Shown piece by piece: positions 41,901 through 50,223 of a DNA stretch of 64,000 nucleotides. The notes under the pieces are model-generated. The model did not search any database, had not been told where the DNA came from, and saw nothing but the letters and a program-made list of their open reading frames with translations. This DNA comes from Hymenobacter monticola (GTDB taxonomy: Bacteria > Bacteroidota > Bacteroidia > Cytophagales > Hymenobacteraceae). Location: NCBI RefSeq assembly GCF_022811645.1, contig NZ_CP094534.1, forward strand, positions 1,860,001-1,924,000, in the 5' to 3' direction. Numbering within the stretch: position 1 is the stretch's first letter; each line of letters opens with the position of its first letter. The translations under genes and the position numbers were made by a program.

Positions 41901-42440
41901 GGCGAAGTTCGAGTACACGTCGATGCAGTAGCCCACGTCCACCACCAGCACAAACAGGGGGCGGGGCTCCTCGGGCGGCAGGGCGCGCACGTAGCCCAGG
42001 GCCTGCTGGCGGGCAGCCTGCATCATCTGCTCCCACTTCACTGTTCCTCGAATGGCGTGCCCGAAACGTCGTTTTTCGGGGCTTAGGCCTAGTTCACGCC
42101 GTTCCGTGCTTCCGTGCTTCCGTGCTTCCGTGCTTCCGTGCTTCCGTGCTTCCGTGCTTCCGTCAAAAGATGAATCGACAAAATTACCAACGCCCTGTTT
42201 TGTTTCCAATATAAAGCAGCCGCGCTTGTAGAGGTCGATGCGGCCGGTGCTCTTCCTGGCGCCGTCGTTGAAGGTGACAGCGCGCTCCAGCACGTACTGG
42301 TCCTGGGCGGGGTTGTCGGTGGTGGGGTCGGGTTTCGGGACCTGTAGTAAGTCGCAGAGGTCTTGCAGAAAAAGGCCGTAGTTGGCGCGCTCGGCGCCGC
42401 CGGAGTTGCGCCAGCGGGCGGCGAAGTCGGGGTAGGTCAT
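38925..42440 (-). CDS. MmeI-like type IIG/IIL restriction-methylation enzyme, likely phase-variable
   Basis: 1171 residues, the size of single-chain MmeI-type enzymes. The N-terminal nuclease shows the D-ExK core (Asp69 in GRIDLYKRG, Glu79 and Lys81 in FILETKQG). Methyltransferase motif I is [10 protein letters not shown] at residue ~438 and motif IV NPPFVG at ~601, the N6-adenine type. A target-recognition region follows (~735-950), then a helical C terminus. Restriction and methylation would thus sit on one chain with one specificity. Two oddities: an 8-bp repeat (42102-42163) inside the frame encodes residues ~93-113 right after the nuclease core, so unit gain or loss would frameshift the gene; and the recognition region has much lower GC than the rest. 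No other restriction gene is adjacent. Confidence 0.88.
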   Translation of the reverse strand: MTYPDFAARWRNSGGAERANYGLFLQDLCDLLQVPKPDPTTDNPAQDQYVLERAVTFNDGARKSTGRIDLYKRGCFILETKQGVGNFVDSSFDGSTEARKHGSTEARKHGSTERRELGLSPEKRRFGHAIRGTVKWEQMMQAARQQALGYVRALPPEEPRPLFVLVVDVGYCIDVYSNFAGVGDSFVPFPDQARFRLPLSALADEGTRALLRQVWEAPRELDPSRRAARVTRELAGYLAGVSAQLERAGHAPEVVAQFLMRCLFTMFSEDVGLIPKASFTGMLRTYSTPELREFLPDALRGLWATMDTGGFSPDLKARLRRFNGKLFHDATALPLTPDQMALLLKAAEADWTEVEPAIFGTLLERALDPKERHSLGAHYTPRRYVERLVLPTVLEPLRREWTAAQAASARRLEEGNAKDARQELVRFLTRLTSLRILDPACGSGNFLYVTLEHLKRLEGEVLAAINAFGQTGLLDLGGGTTVSPRQLLGLELNPRAAAIADVVLRIGYLQWHLRTHGITQLAEPLLDEYQNIRQQDAALRHDAPTPRLDAHGQPVTRWDGTTRPHPATGQPVPDETARTPVLDYPNPQPAEWPEADFIVGNPPFVGPARMRDALGDGYTEALRKAYKGRVPDSADLVMYWWYNAAAAVQRGPAERFGFITTNSLKQTFNRRVMQPFLEGDPAPLTLTFAIPDHPWVDAAEGAAVRIAMTVAERTPTVAAPGQLWNLKTESVAEGDEAAEVTFEEQQGRILPDLSIGADLDSAGVLKSNVDLSNRGVQPIGTGFIINADKAAALGLGQLAGLENHIRPYRNGRDMTDRPRGVFAVDFFGYKDGEILAQFPTAYAHLLETVKPERDQNNRAGRRDKWWIFGEPNPKLRKMLNGLSRYVATVRTAKHQLFQFVDASVLPDYNLVVIATEDAFTLGVLSSRFHTVWASAAGGRMGVGNDFIYNNSRCFDPFPFPAATPAQQARIRELAEQLDAHRKRQQAQHPSLTLTDLYNVVEKLRAAQPLSAKDQAVNQQGLASVVLSLHQQLDAAVAEAYAWPPALPEAEILTRLVRLNHERAREEAGGHVRYLRPAYQAPGQQQAALALPAEAAAATAAATAATGPQAWPAELAQQMQALRDALQQAAQPLSAAQVAAGFRRVKADKVEPLLATLAALSLVRHTPEGYAA
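39590..40235 (-). other. Low-GC segment covering the target-recognition region of the MmeI-like gene
   Basis: Hand counts give 25 of 60 G+C at 39661-39720 and 28 of 60 at 39721-39780, against 48 of 60 at 39301-39360 in the same gene. The segment corresponds to residues ~735-950, after the methyltransferase motifs, where MmeI-like enzymes read DNA. It looks like an imported specificity module. Confidence 0.75.
42102..42163. repeat. 8-bp tandem repeat (TTCCGTGC)7 plus 6 bases inside the MmeI-like gene
   Basis: Seven full TTCCGTGC units plus TTCCGT. On the coding strand it reads as repeated GCACGGAA, encoding STEARKHG repeats. Eight is not a multiple of three, so each unit gained or lost shifts the frame after codon ~92. 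Confidence 0.95.
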
Positions 42441-42491
42441 TTTTTGGCAGAAAATAGGAGCGGGAAGATAGGCAGGCGGGGCGAAGTAGCT

Positions 42492-42594
42492 GAACGATGT
42501 AGGGGCGGGGCCTGCCCCCGCCCATCGTTAGAACGAAATCGTTGGCACGGCGCGAACGGCCAGGCGGGGGGCAGGCCCCGCCCCTACATCGTTC
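42492..42594. repeat. Palindromic intergenic repeat, family C, copy 2
   Basis: Arms GAACGATGTAGGGGCGGGGC and GCCCCGCCCCTACATCGTTC are perfect complements at the ends. The centre has ATCGTTGGCACGGCGCGAAC, like the copy at 32531. It fills much of the 310-base gap between the divergent MmeI-like and acyltransferase genes. Confidence 0.85.
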
Positions 42595-42715
42595 GTCCGC
42601 TTCGAAAACCCCGGTCCGCGGCCGCTATTCACCACCGAAAGCGCCACGAGTGGAAAAGGCCGGCCCCTGCTTTAGGGCCGGCCAACTGCCGGGCTAGCCG
42701 CACCGGCGGCGCGGG

Positions 42716-42723
42716 TACCTTTG
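42716..42723 (+). promoter_or_regulatory. -7 promoter box of the acyltransferase gene
   Basis: TACCTTTG matches TAnnTTTG exactly; no clear -33 TTG is present. Transcription would start near 42730, which excludes a start codon at 42721 and supports the TTG at 42751. Confidence 0.45.
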
Positions 42724-42750
42724 CCGTGTCCATCAAACCACGAAGGGTTC

Positions 42751-43932
42751 TTGAAAACGTATTTTCCGGCCCTGACGGGCGTGCGGGCCGTGGCGGCTTA
42801 TATGGTGGTGCTGGTGCACCTCACCTCGCTGGAGTCGGCGGCGAGCTTGCCGTTTTTCAAGATGTGGGTAGTGGAATACATGCGGCAGTTCGGCATCGGG
42901 GTCGTCATTTTCTTCGTGCTGAGCGGCTTTCTCATCACCACCCGCTACGCCGAGGGCATCGAGCTACGCGGCGTCTGGTTCCGGCGCTACCTCCAAAACC
43001 GCTTTGCCCGCATCTACCCCATCTATTTCCTGCTCACGGCCTTCACGTTCGGCGTGATGCTGCTGCGGCCCACCCACGGCTGGTGGGAGTGGGCCGCCGA
43101 TGCGACCGGGCCGGAAAAGCTGGCCGCCGTGCTGCTGAACACCACGCTGCTGCGAGGCTATTTCAACCAGTTTGCCGTGCTGGGGCTGCCCACGGCCTGG
43201 TCGCTCACCGTGGAGGAGACCTTCTACCTGTGCGCGCCGCTGCTGCTGCTGGGCCTGCGGCGCAACCTCCGCCGGGTGGTGCTCTACCCCGTGGCGCTGT
43301 TGGCCCTGGGGCTGGCGTTGGTGGCGTTCTGCGCGCGCATTCTGCCTTATTATGGCCTGATGCAGGACGTCCGCTTCATGCTGGGTATGACGTTTTTCGG
43401 CCGCGCCGCCGAATTTTTCTGGGGCATGGCGCTGGCGCTGTGGGTGGCCCGGCAGCGCCGGCTGCTGGCCCGTCGCGGCCGCTACACGCTGCTGGGAGCC
43501 AGTGGCATCATGCTCTACATGGCGGCAACGGCCCTGCTGGGCCACTACTGCCCCACCTGCTTCGACCGCACCGGGGTTGATTGGTACCTCGTCGAAACGC
43601 TGGCCAGCAGCACGCTGCTGCCCGTGTTTATCTGCAGCCTGTTTTGGGGCCTGATAAGCGAGCAAACGTGGCTGCGCTGGCTGCTGGAAACGCGGCTGCT
43701 GACCCTCTTGGGCAAAGCCTCCTACGCCCTGTACCTGCTGCATCTCGGCACGGTCGATTACCTGTTTCGGGTGTATGTATCAAATAATAGCCTCGTCTGC
43801 CTGCTGGCTTACACCCTGCTCAGCATCGGGCTGTATCAGGCCGTGGAGCGCCCTTTGCAAAAGTGGCTGAGGGCCCGCCCGCTCCCGGCACGAGCGGCCG
43901 CGCCGGCCGCAACGGGCATCGAAAGCGCCTGA
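42751..43932 (+). CDS. Membrane acyltransferase (acyltransferase 3 family, OafA-like)
   Basis: About 393 residues with ten or so hydrophobic segments. The family start is present (FPALTGVRAVAAYMVVLVHL), with RFARIYPIYFLLTAF as the conserved R-x-x-R-I-x-P motif in segment 3 and WSLTVEETFYLCAPLLLL as the 'W-x-L-x-x-E' motif. It should transfer an acyl (often acetyl) group to a surface sugar, for example O-antigen or peptidoglycan. The TTG at 42751 follows GAAGGG at a good distance; a TTG at 42721 overlaps the promoter box. It ends 20 bases before the stop codon of the convergent alpha-2-macroglobulin gene. Confidence 0.85.
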   Translation: MKTYFPALTGVRAVAAYMVVLVHLTSLESAASLPFFKMWVVEYMRQFGIGVVIFFVLSGFLITTRYAEGIELRGVWFRRYLQNRFARIYPIYFLLTAFTFGVMLLRPTHGWWEWAADATGPEKLAAVLLNTTLLRGYFNQFAVLGLPTAWSLTVEETFYLCAPLLLLGLRRNLRRVVLYPVALLALGLALVAFCARILPYYGLMQDVRFMLGMTFFGRAAEFFWGMALALWVARQRRLLARRGRYTLLGASGIMLYMAATALLGHYCPTCFDRTGVDWYLVETLASSTLLPVFICSLFWGLISEQTWLRWLLETRLLTLLGKASYALYLLHLGTVDYLFRVYVSNNSLVCLLAYTLLSIGLYQAVERPLQKWLRARPLPARAAAPAATGIESA

Positions 43933-43952
43933 TAATTCAGCCCCACGGCCCT

Positions 43953-45713
43953 CTACTTTACCACCGCCTGCTTGCTGGCCGAGCGGCCGAACTTAGTGGG
44001 GAAGTACACCAGCTCGGCCTTGGCCGGGTTGACGGTGTAGGTGCCCTTGAAGCGCGGCTGCAGGGCAATGCGGAACTGGTGCCGGCCAATGGGCAGGCGG
44101 TCGAGGAAGATGCCGGTTTGGTGGCGCAGGTACTCGCGGTGGGTTTCGAGGCTGTTGGGCGTGGCCGGGTCGGCGTAGGAGCAGCCGGCCGGGATGGGCA
44201 CTTCCAGCAGCGCGTAGCGGGCCTCGGCTTTCACGTCCACGGTCACGAGCAGCTCGGCGGGCTGGCCCGCGCGCAATGTCACGCGGGTGCCGGCCTGGCC
44301 TGCCAGCTCCGTGCGCACCGCGAAGGCCGCCGCCACGGGCGCCGGCGTGGGGTTCCAGTGGCTTTGGTAAGCGGTGGCGTAGATGGGCAGCAGACCCTCC
44401 TTGCGCAGCGTGAGCGGCCCGCTGCTGGCCGCCAGCTTCGCGGTGAAGGGAAACTTGGTCAGGGTTTCAGTAAGCCCGCCGCTGAGCTGGGCGCGGGCGA
44501 AGGTGGCCGGGCGGCCCGCCGCAAACAGGTCGGGGCCGATGGTTTCGAGAATCTGGGCGGCTTCGTAGGTGCTGGTCCAGTGGCCGCCCACGCGCAGGTT
44601 GAGCAGGCCCACGCGCAGGCGGGCCAGCTCGGCCTCGTGCCCGCCAACGGCGCGTAGGGCCCGGTAGGCCAGCAGGGTGGTGCCCACCCGGTCGCGCAGC
44701 AGGTAGCCGAAGTAGGAAGAAGCATGCAGCGTATCGCCGTAAAACACGCCGCCGAGCTGGGTGCGCAGCCGGTAGCGCCGCAGCGTGTCGAGCTGGTAAG
44801 GCAGGCCCAGCTGCTGGCGGAGCGTGACGAGAGCCAGGTAGCGGTCAAGGGGCTGGCGGCCGGTTTGCAGGCGGTCGAAGCGGGCCAGGTAGGTTTTGTA
44901 GTCGGCCGGCGCGCCCAGGCGGTGCAGCAGGGCCAGCAGGCGGATGAGGTCGTCGGGGGCGCGGTAGTAGCGGTAGTAGCTGGGCAGCGGGCGGCCGCGT
45001 AGCCGGGCCACGGTGGCGGCCTCGCTCAGGTGGTCGTCGAGCTCGCCCAGCAAATACCGCTGGGTGGCCGCGCGGTCGAACACCACTTTATAGCCGGCCT
45101 TCTCGGCTTCCAGCAAGGCTTCCAGCACGTGCGTGGTGGCCCACGGGCTCACCGCCGACGTGGGCCAGGTGCCCCACAGGTGCTCGGGCTTGTGCTGGCC
45201 GGCCAGCAGCTTCTTGATGAGGAATTTCACCGCCCGGTCGCCCCGAAACGGCAGGCGCTGCACCTCCCGGATGCGGCGCTCCAGCAGCAGCGCCTTCAGC
45301 TTGGAAGCGGCCTGCTCGTTGCAGAGGTAGGCGTAGCGCTGCAGGTGCTCAATTTCGGAGAGCAGCAGCGGCAGGGCGTCGCTTTCCAGGTGCACCGTCA
45401 CGTCGCCCAGCGCCGGGTTGATGGGCAGCTGTAGGGTGGTATCGGCGGCGGTAAGGGTGGCGAAGGTGCCCACCCGCTCCAGGGTGCCGGCGGGCAGCAG
45501 GGGCAGGCTGCGCTGCTCGCCGTCCTGGTAGCCGTTGGGCTGGGCCAGGGCAAAGCTGAGCATGACCGAATCGGGCACCGTGGTGGCGGGCGCGGCAAAG
45601 GTGAGCGTGTCGAGCGCCATCGGGCTCACCAGCCGGTTTTGGGTGCGCAGCACCTGCGCGCCGGCCCGGAAGGTGGTTGTCACCTGCGCCGTGTCGAAGC
45701 CGTAGTTCAGGCT
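43953..45713 (-). CDS. Alpha-2-macroglobulin family protein, 3' part (in -1 frame)
   Basis: About 586 codons continuing the upstream gene (45707-50029) in the -1 frame, from SLNYGFDTAQVTTTF onward. It contains the thioester-type motif YLCNEQAASKLKAL (CNEQ), the helical alpha/alpha-toroid complement-like domain (LWGTWPTSAVSPWATTHVLE to ILETIGPDLF), and the C-terminal receptor-binding-like beta domain (VPIPAGCSYADPATPNSLET). It has no start codon or signal of its own in a sensible place; the open frame to 45932 upstream of the shift point is a shadow. It is therefore either expressed by ribosomal frameshift from the 5' part or lost through mutation. Confidence 0.8.
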   Translation of the reverse strand, partial: SLNYGFDTAQVTTTFRAGAQVLRTQNRLVSPMALDTLTFAAPATTVPDSVMLSFALAQPNGYQDGEQRSLPLLPAGTLERVGTFATLTAADTTLQLPINPALGDVTVHLESDALPLLLSEIEHLQRYAYLCNEQAASKLKALLLERRIREVQRLPFRGDRAVKFLIKKLLAGQHKPEHLWGTWPTSAVSPWATTHVLEALLEAEKAGYKVVFDRAATQRYLLGELDDHLSEAATVARLRGRPLPSYYRYYRAPDDLIRLLALLHRLGAPADYKTYLARFDRLQTGRQPLDRYLALVTLRQQLGLPYQLDTLRRYRLRTQLGGVFYGDTLHASSYFGYLLRDRVGTTLLAYRALRAVGGHEAELARLRVGLLNLRVGGHWTSTYEAAQILETIGPDLFAAGRPATFARAQLSGGLTETLTKFPFTAKLAASSGPLTLRKEGLLPIYATAYQSHWNPTPAPVAAAFAVRTELAGQAGTRVTLRAGQPAELLVTVDVKAEARYALLEVPIPAGCSYADPATPNSLETHREYLRHQTGIFLDRLPIGRHQFRIALQPRFKGTYTVNPAKAELVYFPTKFGRSASKQAVVK

Positions 45714-48700
45714 TTTCCCAGCAGCTGGGTGCGGTCGCCGGCCACCAGGAAGCGGGGCGTGGCCAGTTCGGCCCGCAGCTGCTTGAACGATTTGAGACGG
45801 CCGGTGGCTTGGCCCAGGCGGCCATGGTTGTCGGAGGCCAGCACGAAGCTGTCCCAGCTGGTCACGTCGTCGGGCAGCACCACCTCGGCGCGGGCTAGGC
45901 CGCGGGCGTCGGTTTCGAGCAGCGGATGCCACCAGGCGTAGTCGCGGAAGTGGCGGCGCAGGGCCAGGCGCGGGTCGGCGCCGCTGGCCACGTCGTCGGC
46001 ACTGCCTTTGGTGCTGATAATGAGAGCGCCATTGGCTGCCTGGGCGCCGTAGAGGCTGGCCGCCTCCGTCCCCTTTATCACCCGGATGCTGGTGATGGAA
46101 GCCGGGTCGATGTCTGCCTGCAGCCCATTGAAGGGCAAGCCATTTAGCAGGATGAAGGGCTTGTTGCTGACGCTGATAGAAAGGGAGCCGCGGATGGTGA
46201 TGTTCGTGCCAGAGCCCGGCGCGGCGCTGATGATTTGTACGCCAGCTACTTTGCCTTGCAAAGACATGGGCGTGACGGAGGCCACCGAATAGGCCATTTG
46301 CTTGGTAGCCCGTTGCACACCTAAGCCCGTCACCACCACCTCGCTCAGCTGCTTCACGTCGGGCGCCAGCTTCACCACCAAAGTGCTGATTTCGCCCACC
46401 ACCATTTCGCGCGTCGCATAGCCTATGCTGCTAATCCGAAGCGTGCAGCGTCCGTCGGGCGGCACTTGCAGCGCGAAGCTGCCGTCGGCGTTGGTCGAAA
46501 CGCCCATGGTAGTGCCTTTGATGAGTACCGTCACGCCGGGCAGCCCTTCTTCGCTGGCTTGGTCGAGCACTTGGCCGCGGAGGGTGCGCCAGCCGGGCTG
46601 AGGCGTGGCGGGCATTTTTACCTGAACTTCGCGCCGGGCGGGCACGCTGTCGGCTAGCGTGACGGTGCCTTTGAAGGCGCGCCGCTGCCACAGTTGCTGG
46701 TTGATGCGGCGGCTCAGGCGGCCGGCGGGCACCTGGTCGGCGCGGCGCAGCTGGAAATAGGTCTGGCCGTTGGGCTGAATGAGGACGTCCTCGGCCGGCG
46801 CCAGGCAGGAGCTGTCGGCCAGCAGCACGGCCACGCGGTAGCGGCCCGGTGCCAGCGCATGAATGAGGCCGTAGCCGCGCTCCAGGCGCAGAAACCTGGG
46901 CTGGCCAGGGCGGGTGAGCAGCACATAGCGCGGCGCGGCCAGCTCCTTATAATTCGGCCCGGCATCGGAGGGGCGCGGCGGCAGGCGCAGCTCCAGCCGG
47001 CCCAGGCCTGGCGGCGTATGGTAGGGCACCTCGAGCCGGGTGTCGAGGTAATCGAAGGCCGTAATGGCTGACCATCCTGGGCGGCGTTTAAAATCGGCTT
47101 CGGTGTAGGCAAAGCCCTTCAGCGGCAGCCAACTGGAGTAGGCATGGCCGTTGAGCGGGCCCAAAATTCCGGCATCCAGGCACTGCATTTTCAGCAGGGT
47201 GGCCCCGAACGAATACTTATACAGCGGCTCAAACAGAAACTTGCGCCGCAGGCCGTCGGCATCGCGCAGCAGCACCGAGTCGGGTCGGAAGGGGCCGCTG
47301 ACCATGGCATCGCGATAATGCAGGCGCGTGGGCGGGCGCAGCGCCGGCCCCTGCCGCAGCGTGGTGGCTGCCAGCCCCGTGCCATCCAGCACCACCAGCG
47401 AGCGTTGCAGGCCCAGCAACTCGCTGGGCGCCAGCGTCGGCTGGCGCTTTTCTACACTCAGCTCGGCGCAGGGGTGGTTCACGTCGATGCTGAGCGTGAG
47501 CTTGTGCAGGGGCCGCAAATACACCTCACGCAGCGTCACGAATCGCGTGGCTGTGCGCACGCTGATTGTGTGGAAGCCGCTGTCGGCCAGCATGGTATAA
47601 GGGTCGTTGCGGTTCACGTCGTAGATGTAGCCGGGCTGCCCGTCCACGTACACGGCCACCGGCGGCTGCACCCGGCCGGAGTCAACCAGAAAAACCGCCA
47701 CCTGCGCCAGCCCGCCCGGCGCCGGCCGGTACTCGTGGAAAGTGCCCGTTTCCGGGTACAGAAACTGGTAAAACGTCAGTGAATCGAGGGCCAGCACGTG
47801 GCGCCAGCGCGCCCAGGGCAGCAGCTTTTGCGCCGACTTGCCGTCGAAGCTTTCGGCCAGCTGGAAACGGCGCAACGACTGCCGGCCCTGCACCGGCCGC
47901 GCCACGCGCAGCTGCGGCAACTCGGGGGCGGCGCTTTGCTCAAACTTGCTGGTGTAGGCGTAGCTCGTCAGGTCGGCGTGGGGCACGGGGCGGCCCCGCT
48001 CGTCGGTAACGGCGTAGCGCAGGCTGATGCGCTGGCCCGGGTAGGCCACGGCCGGCTGCTCGGCACTGACGACGAGCTGCGGGCCGGGCCGCGCCATCGT
48101 GAACTCGGCTGCGCGCAGCGAGTCGCCCCACCAGTAGTGCAACGAGGCAGACCACGGCTCGGGGCCGGGGTGCGGCAGGGCCAGGCGGAGCGTATCGGCG
48201 TAGCCGCGGTAGCGCAGGCGGTTGCCCTGGTAGAGGTAGTACCAGAAATGCAGCCGGTGTGGGTTGCGCACGGCCAGCACCAGCGAGTCGGCCCGGCGGT
48301 CCGACAGCAGCGTGAGGTCGGCATTGTCGGCGTCGAGGTCGAGGCTGGCGCGGCGGCCTTGCTCATCGCGCAGCTCGTAGGAATCGGCGTGGGCGTCCAC
48401 TTTCAGCGCCCGCGGCAGCTGCACCGGCCCCCGAAACAGCCAGCCGCTGCCCAGCTCGTTGGCCGTCGAGATGCGGAGCGTGGCCGCGTGCGGCTGGCTT
48501 CGGCCCAGGTGCCGGTACTCCAGGTGCACCGAGTCGCCGCGCAGCTCGGCGTGCAGCTCGCCGGGGTCGTGGCGGAAGTCCACGGCGGCGCTCTGGGTGC
48601 GGCGCTCGTTGTCGGAGGTCAGCAGCGTGGCCTGCACGTTGTAGCGAAAGTCCACGTCGGGCAGTGCGTTAGCGGGCAGGTCGAGGCGGGTTTCGCCCAG

Positions 48701-50029
48701 CGCGTCCAGCGCCCGGCTTTTCGTCCAGAGCGTGTCGGGCATAAACAACTGCCGGCCCGGCAGCGCGCCCGGCGCGCCGGTTGGCGTCACGCTCAGCCGC
48801 AGGCGGGCGTCGAGCAGGTTGAGGTCGTTGGCATCGGTGCCGCGCACGAATATGGCCTGCGGCTGGCCCTGGCGCTGGGTTTTTTCGGACACGCGCAGCG
48901 TGTAGTGGCTGTTTTTGAGTTCGTAGTCTTCGAGCCGAAACGACCCGCTGGCCAGCACCCGCCCGCGCCGGTCTTTCAGCCGGAAGCCCACGTAGGTATC
49001 GGGACGCAAACCCAGCGAGTCGCTCAACGGCAGAGTGTAGTGGTAGCTGCCGGGCCGGCTGGGGCGCAGCAGGGCAATGCGCTTGCCGTTCTCGCTGTCG
49101 TAGCCATTGCTGCCCAGCCAGAGAGTGAGGGGACGGCGGTAGGGCCGTCCGTTTTTCCGGCGTAGCACGCGGGCTTTCAGGCGCAGGGTGTCGCCGGTGG
49201 GGCGGTAGCGGGGCTGGCTGGTGGCCACGTAGTTGGCCCAGCGGCCTCGCTCCTCGTCCTCATCCTCATCCTCGTCCCGGCTGTATTCGCGGCGGCTTTG
49301 ACGCTCGTCGCGCACGTCTTCGTTGAAGATGGAGCGCAGCAGGCCGATGGGGCCGGTTGATACCCCGCTTGCGTGGCGCAGCTCCTGCACCAGCTGCCGT
49401 ACCGGTCGGCTCAGGTAGCCCAGCGGGAAGCCATAAAGCCCGCGCCAGTAGGCCCGCCGCAGCCAGGGGGTAGTCGACGGTCGGCCAGTTAGCCGGCCAC
49501 CGCCGGGCAAGACCTGTTCGAGGGCGTGGTAGGTGGTGCGCCCGCCGGCCGTCACGGCCAGCAGGCCGGCCCGGCCGCCACCTGCCCACCGGAACGTCTG
49601 GGTCGCGGCGTCAAAGGCCAGCGGCTTGCCGCGCAGGGCCACCTGCGCATCGGGCAGCAGCCGGCCCAGCGAGTCGCGCACCACCAGGCTCAAGTCCACC
49701 TGATTGTCTACCACCAGCACTTCGCGGTCGGCCTCGGTGCAGAGCTGGTACACCAGCTGCGGGCCTTCGGTGTGGGCCACGAGGTAGTAGCCCAGCGGCA
49801 GCGCCAGGGGCCGGGGTTTGTCGGTGGGAAACGAATCGACGGGCTGGTTGAAAAACTCGGGCCGGGCCGCCTCCAAGCCGCGCTCATACAGCTGGCGGGC
49901 TTGCTCGTCGCTGATGCGGAACACCTTGGTGAGGTAGCTGGTCTGGCGGGCCTGCGCCACCGGCTGCTGGGCGTAGGCAGGTTGGAAAAACAGCAGAAAC
50001 AGAGCGGCGAAGAGTAGCAGAGGGCGCAT
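45707..50029 (-). CDS. Alpha-2-macroglobulin family protein, 5' part, with embedded carboxypeptidase-regulatory and TonB plug domains
   Basis: 1440 residues from the ATG at 50029 (signal peptide MRPLLLFAALFLLFFQPAYA); the frame to 50095 is not supported. Macroglobulin-like beta domains occupy residues ~90-560, including the conserved 'TSQPRYRPTGDTLRLKARVL' bait-side strand region. Further beta domains follow. Residues ~1135-1220 are a carboxypeptidase-regulatory domain (LRGQVLDQASEEGLPGVTVL, GSFALQVPPDGRCTL). Residues ~1225-1340 are a SusC-type plug (LSEVVVTGLGVQRATKQMAY, GSGTNITIRGSLSISVSNKP, ITSIRVIKGTEAASLYGAQA) without a beta-barrel. The A2M core then resumes (VVLPDDVTSWDSFVLASDNH) and stops at TGA after TQLLGKA. 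These proteins trap proteases or guard the envelope. Confidence 0.85.
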   Translation of the reverse strand: MRPLLLFAALFLLFFQPAYAQQPVAQARQTSYLTKVFRISDEQARQLYERGLEAARPEFFNQPVDSFPTDKPRPLALPLGYYLVAHTEGPQLVYQLCTEADREVLVVDNQVDLSLVVRDSLGRLLPDAQVALRGKPLAFDAATQTFRWAGGGRAGLLAVTAGGRTTYHALEQVLPGGGRLTGRPSTTPWLRRAYWRGLYGFPLGYLSRPVRQLVQELRHASGVSTGPIGLLRSIFNEDVRDERQSRREYSRDEDEDEDEERGRWANYVATSQPRYRPTGDTLRLKARVLRRKNGRPYRRPLTLWLGSNGYDSENGKRIALLRPSRPGSYHYTLPLSDSLGLRPDTYVGFRLKDRRGRVLASGSFRLEDYELKNSHYTLRVSEKTQRQGQPQAIFVRGTDANDLNLLDARLRLSVTPTGAPGALPGRQLFMPDTLWTKSRALDALGETRLDLPANALPDVDFRYNVQATLLTSDNERRTQSAAVDFRHDPGELHAELRGDSVHLEYRHLGRSQPHAATLRISTANELGSGWLFRGPVQLPRALKVDAHADSYELRDEQGRRASLDLDADNADLTLLSDRRADSLVLAVRNPHRLHFWYYLYQGNRLRYRGYADTLRLALPHPGPEPWSASLHYWWGDSLRAAEFTMARPGPQLVVSAEQPAVAYPGQRISLRYAVTDERGRPVPHADLTSYAYTSKFEQSAAPELPQLRVARPVQGRQSLRRFQLAESFDGKSAQKLLPWARWRHVLALDSLTFYQFLYPETGTFHEYRPAPGGLAQVAVFLVDSGRVQPPVAVYVDGQPGYIYDVNRNDPYTMLADSGFHTISVRTATRFVTLREVYLRPLHKLTLSIDVNHPCAELSVEKRQPTLAPSELLGLQRSLVVLDGTGLAATTLRQGPALRPPTRLHYRDAMVSGPFRPDSVLLRDADGLRRKFLFEPLYKYSFGATLLKMQCLDAGILGPLNGHAYSSWLPLKGFAYTEADFKRRPGWSAITAFDYLDTRLEVPYHTPPGLGRLELRLPPRPSDAGPNYKELAAPRYVLLTRPGQPRFLRLERGYGLIHALAPGRYRVAVLLADSSCLAPAEDVLIQPNGQTYFQLRRADQVPAGRLSRRINQQLWQRRAFKGTVTLADSVPARREVQVKMPATPQPGWRTLRGQVLDQASEEGLPGVTVLIKGTTMGVSTNADGSFALQVPPDGRCTLRISSIGYATREMVVGEISTLVVKLAPDVKQLSEVVVTGLGVQRATKQMAYSVASVTPMSLQGKVAGVQIISAAPGSGTNITIRGSLSISVSNKPFILLNGLPFNGLQADIDPASITSIRVIKGTEAASLYGAQAANGALIISTKGSADDVASGADPRLALRRHFRDYAWWHPLLETDARGLARAEVVLPDDVTSWDSFVLASDNHGRLGQATGRLKSFKQLRAELATPRFLVAGDRTQLLGKA
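45713..45719 (-). other. Slippery heptamer G GGA AAA at the frameshift point
   Basis: On the coding strand the zero frame is CTG GGA AAA GCC TGA. The heptamer GGGAAAA is a canonical X-XXY-YYZ site, and a -1 slip continues as GGG AAA AGC CTG AAC, the frame of the 3' part. The stop is two codons later. Confidence 0.6.
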
Positions 50030-50087
50030 AAGCAGGCAGGAAGACGTTTCCCATCCGATGCAGGCCCGCGGCGGAATGCATACCGCC

Positions 50088-50129
50088 ACACGCAAAAAGG
50101 CCCGGCGTTGGCCGGGCCTTTTTGCGTGT
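50088..50129. terminator. Strong bidirectional hairpin terminator
   Basis: A perfect 19-bp stem (ACACGCAAAAAGGCCCGGC at 50088-50106 and its complement at 50111-50129) with loop GTTG, A-rich and T-rich on the outer arms. It separates the A2M gene from the methyltransferase gene. Confidence 0.9.
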
Positions 50130-50223
50130 CAGGGAGCAGTCGTCGCGCCCAAACGGTCAGTAAAAGAGCCTCATGCCTTAGCGTTGCTTGCCAAGCAGGG
50201 CGGCTCGCGGCAAAGCTCCAACT

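Noticed and set aside
42102..42163. CRISPR array
   Set aside because: An 8-bp perfect tandem repeat without spacers, in a coding frame; no cas genes in the window.
45734..45932. Extension of the 3' A2M frame upstream of the slip site
   Set aside because: It is a shadow of the 5' frame; the real homology enters this frame only at 45713.
46000..46400. A SusC/TonB receptor gene inserted in the A2M gene
   Set aside because: Only the regulatory and plug domains are present, in frame with the flanking A2M domains, and no beta-barrel follows.
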